A stretch of DNA of 64,000 nucleotides. It comes from Streptomyces asoensis. GTDB taxonomy: Bacteria; Actinomycetota; Actinomycetes; Streptomycetales; Streptomycetaceae. The notes below the pieces were generated by a model that saw only the letters and a program-made list of their open reading frames with translations, did not search any database and was not told where the DNA came from. Position 1 is the first letter of the stretch; every line of letters begins with the position of its first letter. The stretch covers positions 372,001 through 436,000 of the forward strand of contig NZ_CP049838.1 in assembly GCF_013085465.1 (NCBI RefSeq), given 5' to 3'. The position numbers were made by a program, and so were the translations under genes. Below are positions 17,907 to 25,663 of this stretch, piece after piece.

Positions 17907-18719
17907 TCAGTGCAGCCGGGTGGTCAGGTGGTACCGGCCGGACGGAATCCGGTACGAGGACACCCCCTCCGCGTGGCCGAGGAATCGCACCCCGTCCACG
18001 CGGGCCAGCGGGGTCCGTCCTTCGCGGACGGCATCGGCCGAAACAGCGGGCAGACGCTGGGTCGCCTCACTGTTCGCGGGCACGACCAGCTCGTACACGA
18101 GGGTCCGGCCTCCGTCGCCGACCTCCCACTCGCTTCTGATCTCGCCGTACGGCGACTCGTACGAAGCCGCCACCCGCGTGATCCTGCCGGTGGGATCGAC
18201 GTGGGGTTGCAGGACGAAGTGCTTGAAGCCGGGGCTGTCCGGGTCGCGGGCGATGCCGGCCATGTACGCGTACATCCACTCCATGATCGCGCCGTAGGCG
18301 TAGTGGCTGAAGGAGTTCATGCCGACCGGCCCGAAGCCGTCGTCCTCGGAGTACGAGTTCCAGCGCTCCCAGACGGTGGTGGCACCGTTCTTCACCGAGA
18401 ACAGCCAGGCTGGCATCGCGTCCTGGTGCAGCAGCCTGTACGCCAGGTCCGCGCGGCCCTCGTCCGTGAGGACGGGGGCGAGGACGTTGACGCCGAGAAA
18501 GCCGACGGACAGCGTGTTCTCGGCATACCGGACCCGGATGCTGTCCGGATGCGCGGCCTTGTAGGCCTCGTCGTTGCCGATGTTGTCGGCGAGATGACCG
18601 ACGAGCGTGCGGCGCTGGGCCTCCGTCTCGTAGAAGCCGAGCTTGAGGACCCAGAGCAGCGCCGTCTGACTGTTGTCCTCCGTCTTCCGGTCGGGGTCGG
18701 AGCCCGGTTCGATCGGAGA
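17907..18719 (-). pseudogene. GH78 alpha-L-rhamnosidase, C-terminal remnant
   Basis: About 270 codons match the end of the (alpha/alpha)6 barrel and the C-terminal beta domain of GH78 rhamnosidases: EDNSQTALLWVLKLG, then RYAENTLSVGFLGVN, the KNGATTVWERWNSY motif, GMNSFSHYAYGAIMEWMY and IRSEWEVGDGG. The N-terminal beta domains and the catalytic DxxxRDER segment are missing. Homology stops near 18719, exactly where a solute-binding-protein remnant starts on the other strand, so the 5' two thirds have been lost by a rearrangement. An intact GH78 gene exists elsewhere in the window (38352-40655), and this one is not its copy. Confidence 0.8.
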
Positions 18720-19138
18720 GGCCTCGCCAAGGCTGGACCTCCCGTCACGTTCGCCATCGGCGCCGGGCCCCCGTTCACGGGCTGGGGCCGACGCACCGCG
18801 ATCCTCGAGCAGGCCAAGAACTCCACGGCCGCCAAGCTCTTCCTCAACCGGCAACTGTCGGCGGAGACGCAGAACGGATCCTTCAACGGTTGCTCCGTCC
18901 GCACGGACATCACTCCGCCGGCGAATCCGAAGCCGCTCCGGGACTGCCCCGACGCCCACGTGGACAGCTTCCGGCTTCCCTCCGCTTCATGGCCGACCTT
19001 GCAGCGGTCGAGCGCTGGCAGCAGACCTTGGCCCTGCACTTCGGCGAGGTCAAGGGCGAGCCCGCACCCGGCCGGCTCGGGCTGCACGCGCGGGCGTATC
19101 GGCTGTGTCCGTGGTCGCACCGGCCTTCCAAGGCATGA
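18720..19138 (+). pseudogene. Extracellular solute-binding protein, C-terminal remnant with frameshift
   Basis: The first part (GLAKAGPPVTFAIGAGPPF, ILEQAKNSTAAKLFLNRQLS, then TDITPP) resembles the end of iron/polyamine-type ABC substrate-binding proteins. The same protein continues from about 18985 in another frame as RFMADLAAVERWQQTLALHF and GEVKGEPAPGRLGLH, ending at 19138. There is no start, no signal peptide and one frameshift, so it is a decayed fragment. It abuts the rhamnosidase remnant at 18719/18720. The exact family of the binding protein is less sure than its broken state. Confidence 0.6.
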
Positions 19139-19180
19139 TCGGTACGGTGGTACCGGGACGACCAGAGGGGCGGCGCGACC

Positions 19181-19675
19181 GTGGGCGAGCAGACGGAGAT
19201 CACGACGGCGAAGGATGCCGCGAACCACGAACTCATCCTGGCGTTCGGTCGGCTACAGGGCGCCGCCAACCGGCTGGAGTACATCCTCGGCCGGGCGCTC
19301 GAGGTGGAGTGCGGTATCAGCCATCTGATATTCGAGGTGCTGCTGATCCTGGGCCGGGCGGGCGAGCCCGGACTCTCCATGCGGGCCGTCGCCCAGGAGC
19401 AGGTACTGACGACGGGCGGCGCCACCCGGCTGGTGGACCGCATGGAGGCGGCCGGGCTGGTCGAGCGCGCGGAGGATCCGGACGACCGGCGCGGGCGGCT
19501 GGTGCGGCTGACCGCGCTGGGCGAGGAGACGGCCGTACGGGCGTCCAGGGTCCACCTGGAGAACATCAAGCGGTACCTCGTGGACCCGCTGCCCGCGGCG
19601 GACCGGAAGCGGTTCGCGGAGGATCTCCGGATCCTCAGCCACACGGCTCGCGACCTGCTGCCCCGCCTGCCCTGA
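19181..19675 (+). CDS. MarR-family transcriptional regulator
   Basis: A 164-residue winged-helix regulator. The helix-turn-helix and wing run LSMRAVAQEQVLTTGGATRL and VDRMEAAGLVERAEDPDDRRGRLVRLTALG, the classic MarR DRR wing. The start is GTG at 19181, preceded by AGAGGGG; no in-frame ATG exists before the conserved part. A small inverted repeat GGTAC-N4-GTACC (19141-19154) lies just before the gene. The DsbA-like, metallo-hydrolase-like and NTF2-like genes follow on the same strand after a gap containing a second inverted repeat (19792-19822), so this protein probably regulates them and itself. Ligand unknown. Confidence 0.88.
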   Translation: MGEQTEITTAKDAANHELILAFGRLQGAANRLEYILGRALEVECGISHLIFEVLLILGRAGEPGLSMRAVAQEQVLTTGGATRLVDRMEAAGLVERAEDPDDRRGRLVRLTALGEETAVRASRVHLENIKRYLVDPLPAADRKRFAEDLRILSHTARDLLPRLP

Positions 19676-19718
19676 CCTGGCCTGGCCTGGCCTTGCCTGG
19701 CCTGGCCTGGCCTGGTCT
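19674..19718 (+). repeat. CCTGG-type 5-bp tandem repeat
   Basis: Immediately after the MarR stop codon the sequence is a near-perfect array of about eight CCTGG units with a few substitutions. It is a simple low-complexity tract, probably from replication slippage, and does not form a convincing hairpin. Confidence 0.8.
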
Positions 19719-19791
19719 GCGGACCACGGGCGGCGCTGATGTGGTGATCTCAGTTCCGCCCGTGTGTCCCACCTCACAAGCATCCGGAAAT

Positions 19792-19822
19792 ACCTGACGC
19801 GTCAGTTACTGTTTCGTCAGGT
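19792..19822. promoter_or_regulatory. Inverted repeat before the DsbA-like operon, probable operator
   Basis: ACCTGAC at 19792-19798 is mirrored by GTCAGGT at 19816-19822, and a shorter perfect palindrome CTGACGCGTCAG occupies 19794-19805. It lies 47 bp before the DsbA-like start and 117 bp after the MarR gene. The short A/T-richer stretch inside (TTACTGTTTCG) would suit a promoter. The neighbouring MarR protein is the natural candidate to bind it. Confidence 0.55.
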
Positions 19823-19868
19823 GAATCGCTCGCAACCGGCGGGCGCCACTCCTCTGCCGAGGTCCTCG

Positions 19869-20486
19869 ATGAAGCTCGTCTACGTCTTCGACGCCTACTG
19901 CGGCTGGTCGCACGGGTTCTCCGGAACACTGAGCGAGGTCGTCTCCCGTCATCCCGAACTGCCCGTCGAGGTCGTCTCCGGCGGCCTGTTCACCGGGTCG
20001 CGCCGGGTGCCGATCCGCGAGTTCGGCTACGTCCAGGGCGCGAACGCCAAGATCGCCGAGCTGACCGGCGCCGCGTTCGGCGAGGCGTACGAGCGGCTGA
20101 TCGCCGACGGCTCGTTCGTGATGGACTCGGAGGCCGCCGCGCGCGGTGTCGCCGCCCTGCGCCAGGCCGCTCCGGCCCGTGCGGCGGAGCTGGCTGCGGC
20201 GCTCCAGCGGGCCTTCTACGTCGACGGCCTCAGCCTCTCCGACCCGGCGACCTACCGGACGCTCGCCAACGAGGCCGGGCTGGACGCCGACGCCGTCGTC
20301 GCCACCTTCGAGGGATCCGCGGTGCGGGTGGCGGCGGGCGCCGACTTCCACCGGGCCGCCTCGCTCGGTGTCACCGGCTTCCCCACCCTGCTGGCCGTCG
20401 ACGGCGACTCGGTCACTCCGCTGGCCCACGGCCATGCCACCGCCGACCAGGTCGACCGACAGCTTTCGGCCCTTCGTATCCCCTGA
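19869..20486 (+). CDS. DsbA-family thioredoxin-fold protein with CxxS site
   Basis: A 205-residue protein of the DsbA/FrnE (2-hydroxychromene-2-carboxylate isomerase-like) superfamily. It begins MKLVYVFDAYCGWSHGFSGT; the active-site motif is Cys11-Gly-Trp-Ser14, so the second Cys of a CxxC redox pair is replaced by Ser. Near the C-terminus GVTGFPTLLAVDGD has the cis-proline loop of the fold. There is no signal peptide, so it is cytoplasmic. A single-Cys site suggests glutathione/mycothiol-linked or isomerase chemistry rather than disulphide formation. GAGGT precedes the ATG at 19869. The metallo-hydrolase-like gene follows 38 bp later. Confidence 0.87.
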   Translation: MKLVYVFDAYCGWSHGFSGTLSEVVSRHPELPVEVVSGGLFTGSRRVPIREFGYVQGANAKIAELTGAAFGEAYERLIADGSFVMDSEAAARGVAALRQAAPARAAELAAALQRAFYVDGLSLSDPATYRTLANEAGLDADAVVATFEGSAVRVAAGADFHRAASLGVTGFPTLLAVDGDSVTPLAHGHATADQVDRQLSALRIP

Positions 20487-20524
20487 ACCTCCCCGTCCCC
20501 ACGCCCTCTCCCCACAAGGAGTCA

Positions 20525-21334
20525 ATGATGACCACCCTCTCCTTCAAGGTCCTCGACCTGGACTTCCCCGCCGGCAGCAAGAACAAGACCGCCACCCTGG
20601 TCACCGGCGAGAACGAGGCACTGCTGGTCGACGCCGCCTTCACCCGCGCCGACGGCCACCGCCTGGCCGCCGAGATCCTCGACTCGGGCAAGAAGCTGAC
20701 CACCGTCTTCGTCAGCCACGCAGACCCCGACTTCTACTTCGGCGCCGAGGTGATCGCGGACGCCTTCCCGGACGCGGTCTTCGTCGCCACCCCGATCGTC
20801 ATCGAGCACATCCAGCACTCCTACGCGGGCAAGCTGAAGGCCTGGGAGGCCCTCGGCCCGAACCTGCCCACACGCCTGGTCGACCTGAAGCCGCTGACCG
20901 GCGAGCTCACCCTGGAGGGCCACCGCTTCGAGCTCAAGGGTGGCGCGGCCGGCCTGCCCGACCGCCACTACCTGTGGCAGGCCGAGCACCGCGCCCTCCT
21001 CGGCGGCGTCCTGCTCTTCCAACAGGAGCACGTCTGGGTGGCCGACACCCCCACCCCCGGCGACCGCGCCACCTGGATCGACCTGCTGGACGAAATGGCC
21101 GCCCTCCAGCCGGAGTTGGTTGTGCCCGGCCACCGCCTGCCGGGCACCCCGGCCGACGCCTCCGCCATCACCGCCACCCGTGACTACCTCCTCGCCTTCG
21201 AGGAGGAGCTCACCAAGGCCGCCGACGGCGCCGCCCTGACCGACGCGCTCGTCAAGCGCTACCCCGACAACGGCATGCTGATCGCCGCCCAGATCGGGGC
21301 GAAGGTCGCCAAGGGCGAGATGAAGTGGGGCTGA
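20525..21334 (+). CDS. Metallo-beta-lactamase-fold protein with degenerate metal motif
   Basis: A 269-residue MBL-fold protein. The beta-strand leading to the first metal motif is KLTTVFVSHADPDFYFGAE: the canonical HxHxDH is here H-A-D-P-D-F, so the second and last histidines are replaced. Later ligands are partly kept (PGHRLPG near residue 200). Either one metal is lost or the protein uses a different site; related sequences with SHADPDFYFG exist in this subfamily, so this may be a family trait and not decay. AAGGAG lies 4 bp before the first of two tandem ATG codons. It sits between the DsbA-like and NTF2-like genes, which are probably co-transcribed. Confidence 0.88.
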   Translation: MMTTLSFKVLDLDFPAGSKNKTATLVTGENEALLVDAAFTRADGHRLAAEILDSGKKLTTVFVSHADPDFYFGAEVIADAFPDAVFVATPIVIEHIQHSYAGKLKAWEALGPNLPTRLVDLKPLTGELTLEGHRFELKGGAAGLPDRHYLWQAEHRALLGGVLLFQQEHVWVADTPTPGDRATWIDLLDEMAALQPELVVPGHRLPGTPADASAITATRDYLLAFEEELTKAADGAALTDALVKRYPDNGMLIAAQIGAKVAKGEMKWG

Positions 21335-21336
21335 CC

Positions 21337-21747
21337 ATGGCCGAGTTCGCGACCTCCACCTCCCCCGCCGACGTCGTACGGCGCCAGTACCTGGCCTCCG
21401 CGGCCGGCGACCTGGAAGCCCTGCGCGCCACTCTCGCCCCCGACGTGGAGTGGACGGAGATGGCCGGCTTCCCCCTGGCCGGCACCTTCCGCACCCCCCA
21501 CGGCGTGACCTCCAACGTCATGGAGAAGCTCGGGCAGGACTGGGAGGGCTGGACGGCTCACGACGACACCTACGTCGTCGACGGCGAGAACGTCGTCGTC
21601 CTCGCCCGCTACACCGCTTCCAACAAGGCCACCGGCAAGTCGATCGACGTCCGCGTCGCACATCACTTCGTCGTACGCGGCGGACTCATCGTGCGCTTCG
21701 AGCAGTTCGTCGACACCGCCCTCGTCCGCGAGGCCATGAGCGACTGA
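21337..21747 (+). CDS. NTF2/SnoaL-like ketosteroid isomerase-family protein
   Basis: A 136-residue alpha+beta barrel protein. Typical features are a first helix VVRRQYLASAAGDLEALRATLAPDVEWTE, a loop MAGFPLAGTFRTPHGV, and the final VAHHFVVRGGLIVRFEQFVD strand pair that closes the pocket. This fold includes isomerases, polyketide cyclases and small binding proteins, so reaction is open. The start at 21337 is only 2 bp after the stop of the metallo-hydrolase-like gene, so the genes are translationally linked. A perfect 10-bp hairpin at 21858-21886 ends the operon. Confidence 0.85.
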   Translation: MAEFATSTSPADVVRRQYLASAAGDLEALRATLAPDVEWTEMAGFPLAGTFRTPHGVTSNVMEKLGQDWEGWTAHDDTYVVDGENVVVLARYTASNKATGKSIDVRVAHHFVVRGGLIVRFEQFVDTALVREAMSD

Positions 21748-21857
21748 GCGGTTGCGACTGTCTCGCGAGCACCGACGGTGCAGCAGTCGCACAGCCGACG
21801 GGTGGAGTACGGCTGTCTCTCCCCCAAGACCAGCGATGCCGACCTGACTGCCTCCGG

Positions 21858-21886
21858 CTTGACGGGCGGACCCTGCGCCCGTCAAG
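21858..21886. terminator. Stem-loop terminator of the DsbA-like operon
   Basis: A perfect 10-bp stem CTTGACGGGC (21858-21867) and GCCCGTCAAG (21877-21886) with a 9-nt loop. It lies between the rightward NTF2-like gene and the leftward GH43 gene that ends at 21925, so it can serve both. No long T-tract follows, which is usual in this GC range. Confidence 0.75.
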
Positions 21887-21924
21887 CCCGGGGCGGTTTC
21901 GCCGCCGGTCGTGTGCCGGCCGCT

Positions 21925-23442
21925 TCAGCGATCGGCCGGCCGGTAGTCGAACCAGTCGAAGTGGACGGAGCCGGCGACGGCGAACATGCCGATCACCCGA
22001 CCGGTGAAGCCGCCGGCGACCTCCGTGGAGAGGTACCGACCGTCCAGTGACGCAAGTTCGACGAAGGTGCCGTCCGGCTCCTCGATGCCGATCGTGACGG
22101 TGTCCGGGCCGGTGCGCGCATCGTTCACCGCGTGGACGGCGGCCACCTCGATGCGGAGAACCACAGGCCCGGGAGGCGTCGACCGGGACGCGACCACGGT
22201 GTTCGACGGACCGATACGGGCCCGCACCCGCACCTCGCCGGGCGAGGCCTCGATCTCGTAGTGATGCTGCTCGTCCAGGCGGACAGCCAGGCCACCGCGA
22301 CCGTCCGCCGCATCGATCAGGGTTCGCGCCCGGCAGGACAGATGCTGCTGCCGCCGGCCGACGAACGTGACGTCGGTGTCGTCGAGCGATCCACCACGGG
22401 CCTGGAGAGTGAGCCGGCCGGGGCGTTCCTTTGTGGTGCAGACCTCCGGAGTGCGGTGCCGCAACGAAATCCAGTGCGGGGCCAGTTCACTCAGCTCGAA
22501 GTCGTCCCGGTCGGGCACGACCACAGGCGGGTGCAGCGGCCAGGAGGGTGCGGGCATGGAGGACGACAGCTCGCCGACGACCGGCCAGCCGTCGACCCAG
22601 TCGACCGGCACCAGGAACGTCTCCCGGCCGAGTACGTGCCACCCCGGCGTACCACCGCCCGGCCGCACGCCGAGCAGGACCATCCACCACGAGTCGTCGG
22701 GCGCCTGGACCAGGTCCGCATGGCCGGTGTTCTGGATGGGGTGGTCGGTGCCCCGGTGGGTCAGGATCGGGTTGGCGGGGCAGGGTTCGAACGGGCCCGT
22801 GGGCGTACGGGATCGGGCGATCGAGACGCTGTGGCAGCGCTCGGTGCCGCCTTCGGCGATGAGCAGGTACCAGTAGTCGCCGATCCGGTAGAGGTGCGGT
22901 GCTTCCGGGGCCTTGGCGCCGGGGCTGCCGGACCAGAGCCGGCGCGGCGGGCCGAACGTCTCCCCGGTGTGGGGATCGATGCGGATCTGTCCGACTCCGG
23001 CGGTGGTGCACCAGCAGTTGCCGTCGTCGTCCCAGGCGAGGTCCGGGTCGATGCCGTGCACTCCGGGCAGTCGGACGGGATCGGACCAGGGGCCGGCCGG
23101 GTCGGTGGCGGTGAACAGCAGGTTGCCGTCCCCGCTGACGTTGGTGACGATCAGCCAGAATCGGCCGTCGTGGTGGCGCAGGGTGGGGGCGTAGATCCCG
23201 CCGGAAGAAGGCGTGTCGAGCGGCAGGCGCAGCTGACTCGGCCGGTCGAGGGCGTTCCCGATCTGGGCCCAGTGCACCAGGTCCCGGCTGTGGAAGATGG
23301 GCACACCGGGGAAGTATTCGAAGCTGGAGCAGACCAGGTAGTAGTCCCCGCCCGCCCGGCACACGGACGGGTCGGGATGAAAGCCCGGGATCACCGGATT
23401 GTTGATGGTGTTGCCCTTCTCGGGGATGCTCGACACCCTCAT
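21925..23442 (-). CDS. Glycoside hydrolase family 43 (beta-xylosidase/arabinofuranosidase type)
   Basis: A 505-residue cytoplasmic enzyme of the XynB group. The five-bladed propeller carries the three catalytic acids: Asp24 in GFHPDPSVCR (base), Asp132 in GIDPDLAWDDDG (pKa modulator) and Glu197 in LIAEGGTERCHS (acid). Residues about 320-505 form the C-terminal beta-sandwich typical of GH43 xylosidases. No signal peptide, so it acts on imported xylo- or arabino-oligosaccharides. The ATG at 23442 follows AAAGGAC. Upstream on the same strand is a decayed arabinofuranosidase-like gene and two GAAAGTTTC operators, then a LacI-family gene, so it probably belongs to a xylan-responsive operon. A second GH43 (34186-35712) is a diverged paralogue. 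Confidence 0.92.
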   Translation of the reverse strand: MRVSSIPEKGNTINNPVIPGFHPDPSVCRAGGDYYLVCSSFEYFPGVPIFHSRDLVHWAQIGNALDRPSQLRLPLDTPSSGGIYAPTLRHHDGRFWLIVTNVSGDGNLLFTATDPAGPWSDPVRLPGVHGIDPDLAWDDDGNCWCTTAGVGQIRIDPHTGETFGPPRRLWSGSPGAKAPEAPHLYRIGDYWYLLIAEGGTERCHSVSIARSRTPTGPFEPCPANPILTHRGTDHPIQNTGHADLVQAPDDSWWMVLLGVRPGGGTPGWHVLGRETFLVPVDWVDGWPVVGELSSSMPAPSWPLHPPVVVPDRDDFELSELAPHWISLRHRTPEVCTTKERPGRLTLQARGGSLDDTDVTFVGRRQQHLSCRARTLIDAADGRGGLAVRLDEQHHYEIEASPGEVRVRARIGPSNTVVASRSTPPGPVVLRIEVAAVHAVNDARTGPDTVTIGIEEPDGTFVELASLDGRYLSTEVAGGFTGRVIGMFAVAGSVHFDWFDYRPADR

Positions 23443-23515
23443 TGAGTCCTTTCACTGGTGTGATGGTGCGCCGGTGTGCCACGCATGGGGACACCGGAGA
23501 AACGGGGATCGCCGG

Positions 23516-24043
23516 TCAGCGTGCGGAGCGAAGCAGGACGACCACGATCGAGTACGGGGGCACGGTCTGGCGGGTCGCGCTGCTCGTCGCGCGGAGCCAC
23601 GTGGCGTACTGGACGAGGTGGGTCGCGTACGTCGTGGCGGTCCTACTGGCGTGGTGGTCGGTTTCCCACGTGGCGCCGTAGAGGCCATTGCCGTAGAACT
23701 CGCTGCCGATCTCCCAGTACTTCACCCCGTAGCGCTTGGTCACATTGGCATACCGCCCCCAGGCCGCCGCCTCTTCGGGGCGCCCGAGCCGTGGTCGGCG
23801 GTGATGATCGGCTGTGGCCCGGCGGCCCGCGCTGTGCCCATGTAGGCGTCGAACTCCGTGTTGGGCGCGACGTGGCCGCCCTCGACGGTGTGGGTCTGCC
23901 AGCGGTAGCCGTCGGCGTAGCTGCCGCCCGGGTAGCGGACCAGGCGGGGCTGCCATGCCGGCCCCGGCCCCCGCCTCGGCCAGGGACACGGCAGCGGCCG
24001 GCCCGGCCAGTCGGGCACGGTACCTGTGGATCAATCTCCGCAT
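23516..24043 (-). pseudogene. Secreted alpha-L-arabinofuranosidase-like glycosidase, decayed
   Basis: The ATG at 24043 has an excellent ribosome binding site (AGGAGGAAATC) and begins a signal-like peptide (MRRLIHRYRARLAGPAAAVS). After that most of the N-terminal part is missing. In a second frame LVRYPGGSYADGYRWQTHTV and NTEFDAYMGTARAAGPQPII are recognisable, and after a frameshift near 23790 the first frame resumes with AAAWGRYANVTKRYGVKYWE. The expected acid/base motif GNE reads IGSE, and the protein stops soon after. So the gene has deletions, a frameshift and an altered active site. It resembles secreted GH51/arabinofuranosidase-like enzymes of Streptomyces and was probably the first gene of the operon with the GH43. 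Confidence 0.75.
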
Positions 24044-24138
24044 GATTTCCTCCTACGGAATGACGACCGAGGCGGGTGGAGTCGAGCCGGGCAGCACAGC
24101 CTGCGCGCGAGCGGGTTCCGACGGATGCTTGCGAGGTG

Positions 24139-24172
24139 CGAAAGTTTCGTGCGTTGTGGAAAGAAAGTTTCC
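24139..24172. promoter_or_regulatory. Two GAAA-N-TTTC operators upstream of the decayed glycosidase and GH43
   Basis: CGAAAGTTTCG at 24139-24149 is a perfect palindrome about its central G. A second copy, GAAAGTTTC, follows at 24163-24171, 24 bp on. From memory, CGAAANTTTCG is the element described upstream of actinomycete xylanase genes. These copies lie between the LacI-family regulator and the decayed glycosidase, in the right place to control the latter and GH43. A third copy precedes the GH5 gene. Confidence 0.75.
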
Positions 24173-24335
24173 AGCGGGAGATTAGTGATGGCCGCCCCAG
24201 TGGTCAATGGCGTGCGAGCCTCTCCTCACCGGGAACGCACCGGCCGCACCGAACGCGCCAGGGCAGCCTCAGCCGCCGCGCCGCCGACCGAGGGCGCCGA
24301 CGCGGCTGGTGAAAGGACAGATCGGCCTGACGAAG

Positions 24336-25331
24336 TCAGCTCTTGGGCGGAGCCGTGCTCGCCCGGACCGTCAGGGTCGTCGCGATCTCCAGCCCGACCT
24401 GGGGTGCCTCCTCGCCGCGACCGAGCGTGAGTGCCAGTTCGGTCGCGGCTGCGGCCATCTCGGTCAGAGGCTGATGGACGGTGGTCAGGGGCGGATCCAC
24501 CCAGGCGACCACCGGCAGGTCGTCGAAACCGACGACGCTCAGGTCGTCGGGAATGCGCAGGCCGGCCTCGCGCGCCGCCTGATAGACACCGAGCGCCTGG
24601 AGGTCGTTGGCCGCGAAGATCGCTGTCGGACGCTCGGCCAGGGCCAGCAGAGAGCGCGCGGCCACGCAGCCGTCCTCGCTGGTGAGCGGCGCGTACGCGA
24701 CAAGTTCCGGATCGACCGGCAGGCCGGCGGCCTGGAGCGCGGAACGGTAGCCATCCAGCCGGGCGCAGCAGTACAGCTGGTCCTGAGGGCCGCTGATCAT
24801 GGCGATGCGGCGGTGCCCGAGTTCGGTGAGGTGGCGGGTCGCGGCCCGGCCGCCGGACCAGTTGGTGGCGCCCACGAACGGGACGTCGTCCGGCAGTTCC
24901 GTGGCCGGGTCGAAGACGACGAACGGGATACCTTTCGCCTTCAGTTGCTCCCGCTCGGCCTCGGAGAGCTGAGCCACGGACAGGACGCAGTTGGGACGCC
25001 GGGAGACGGTGTCGTCCCAGGTGGGTTCGGCAGTGTCGTGCAGCCCGAACTCGGAGACCATGAGGCCGACCCGATGCCGGCGGGCCACCCGCTCGACGCC
25101 CCGGATGATCTCGACCGCCCACATGTGCTTGAGCTCGCGGAACACGAGTTCCACGACATTGTTCCGGTTGGCACCCGTGGGCTTGCGGTAGCCGAACTCG
25201 TTGACCAGCGCCTCGACCCGCGCGCGTGTGTCCGCGGAGACCCCCGACTTTCCGTTGATCACCTTGGACACGGTCGGCACGGAGACCCCCGCCGACTCGG
25301 CGATGAACGCGATGGTGACCGGCCGGGACAT
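24336..25331 (-). CDS. LacI-family regulator (XylR-like), probable xylan/cellulose repressor
   Basis: A 331-residue repressor from the ATG at 25331. The helix-turn-helix is VTIAFIAESAGVSVPTVSKV and the hinge INGKSGVSADTRARV; the sensor domain starts NNVVELVFRELKHMWAVEII and contains PTAIFAANDLQALGVYQAAR and IPDDLSVVGFDDLP. Two in-frame ATG codons further upstream (25405, 25475) would add up to 48 residues without similarity; none of the three has a strong ribosome binding site, so the start is uncertain. GAAAGTTTC sites flank it on both sides (24139-24171 and 25547-25555), before the GH43 operon and before GH5, so it is the probable master regulator of this locus. Inducer likely a xylo- or cello-oligosaccharide, inferred. 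Confidence 0.88.
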   Translation of the reverse strand: MSRPVTIAFIAESAGVSVPTVSKVINGKSGVSADTRARVEALVNEFGYRKPTGANRNNVVELVFRELKHMWAVEIIRGVERVARRHRVGLMVSEFGLHDTAEPTWDDTVSRRPNCVLSVAQLSEAEREQLKAKGIPFVVFDPATELPDDVPFVGATNWSGGRAATRHLTELGHRRIAMISGPQDQLYCCARLDGYRSALQAAGLPVDPELVAYAPLTSEDGCVAARSLLALAERPTAIFAANDLQALGVYQAAREAGLRIPDDLSVVGFDDLPVVAWVDPPLTTVHQPLTEMAAAATELALTLGRGEEAPQVGLEIATTLTVRASTAPPKS

Positions 25332-25546
25332 GTCGCCCTGGCCGCCGTCTCCGTCCGCCGGCCCGTCAGCTGCGTAGTCCGCCAAGGTCGCCTTCCCGAT
25401 CATCGAACCGCTCGCACCCGGCGGAGGCCGGACGGGGAGCCGGTTGAACAGCGTCGCGTGGGTGTGCCCGGCCATTCTGGCATCTCTTGCCGCCGAACCT
25501 GTGGCCCCTAGCGCATCTTCATGTTAATTTCTCCGCCGCATAGAGA

Positions 25547-25555
25547 GAAAGTTTC
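25547..25555. promoter_or_regulatory. GAAA-N-TTTC operator between LacI regulator and GH5 gene
   Basis: GAAAGTTTC, with flanking GAGA before it and CTT after, repeats the core found twice at 24139-24171. It lies 109 bp before the GH5 start and upstream of the divergently read LacI-family gene, so it could give both repression of GH5 and autoregulation. Confidence 0.65.
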
Positions 25556-25663
25556 CTTCACCAAGTCACATCTCGGTCGGCCCGAGCCGGCCCCCACGTG
25601 TCGAGCGCGTCCGGCAGGGACCCGTCGGGGCCTGCGCCGCCCACCAACCGGAAGGTGCACGTG

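Noticed and set aside
19674..19718. CCTGG tract considered as a terminator or regulatory array
   Set aside because: No inverted symmetry and no spacing pattern; simple slippage repeat is sufficient.
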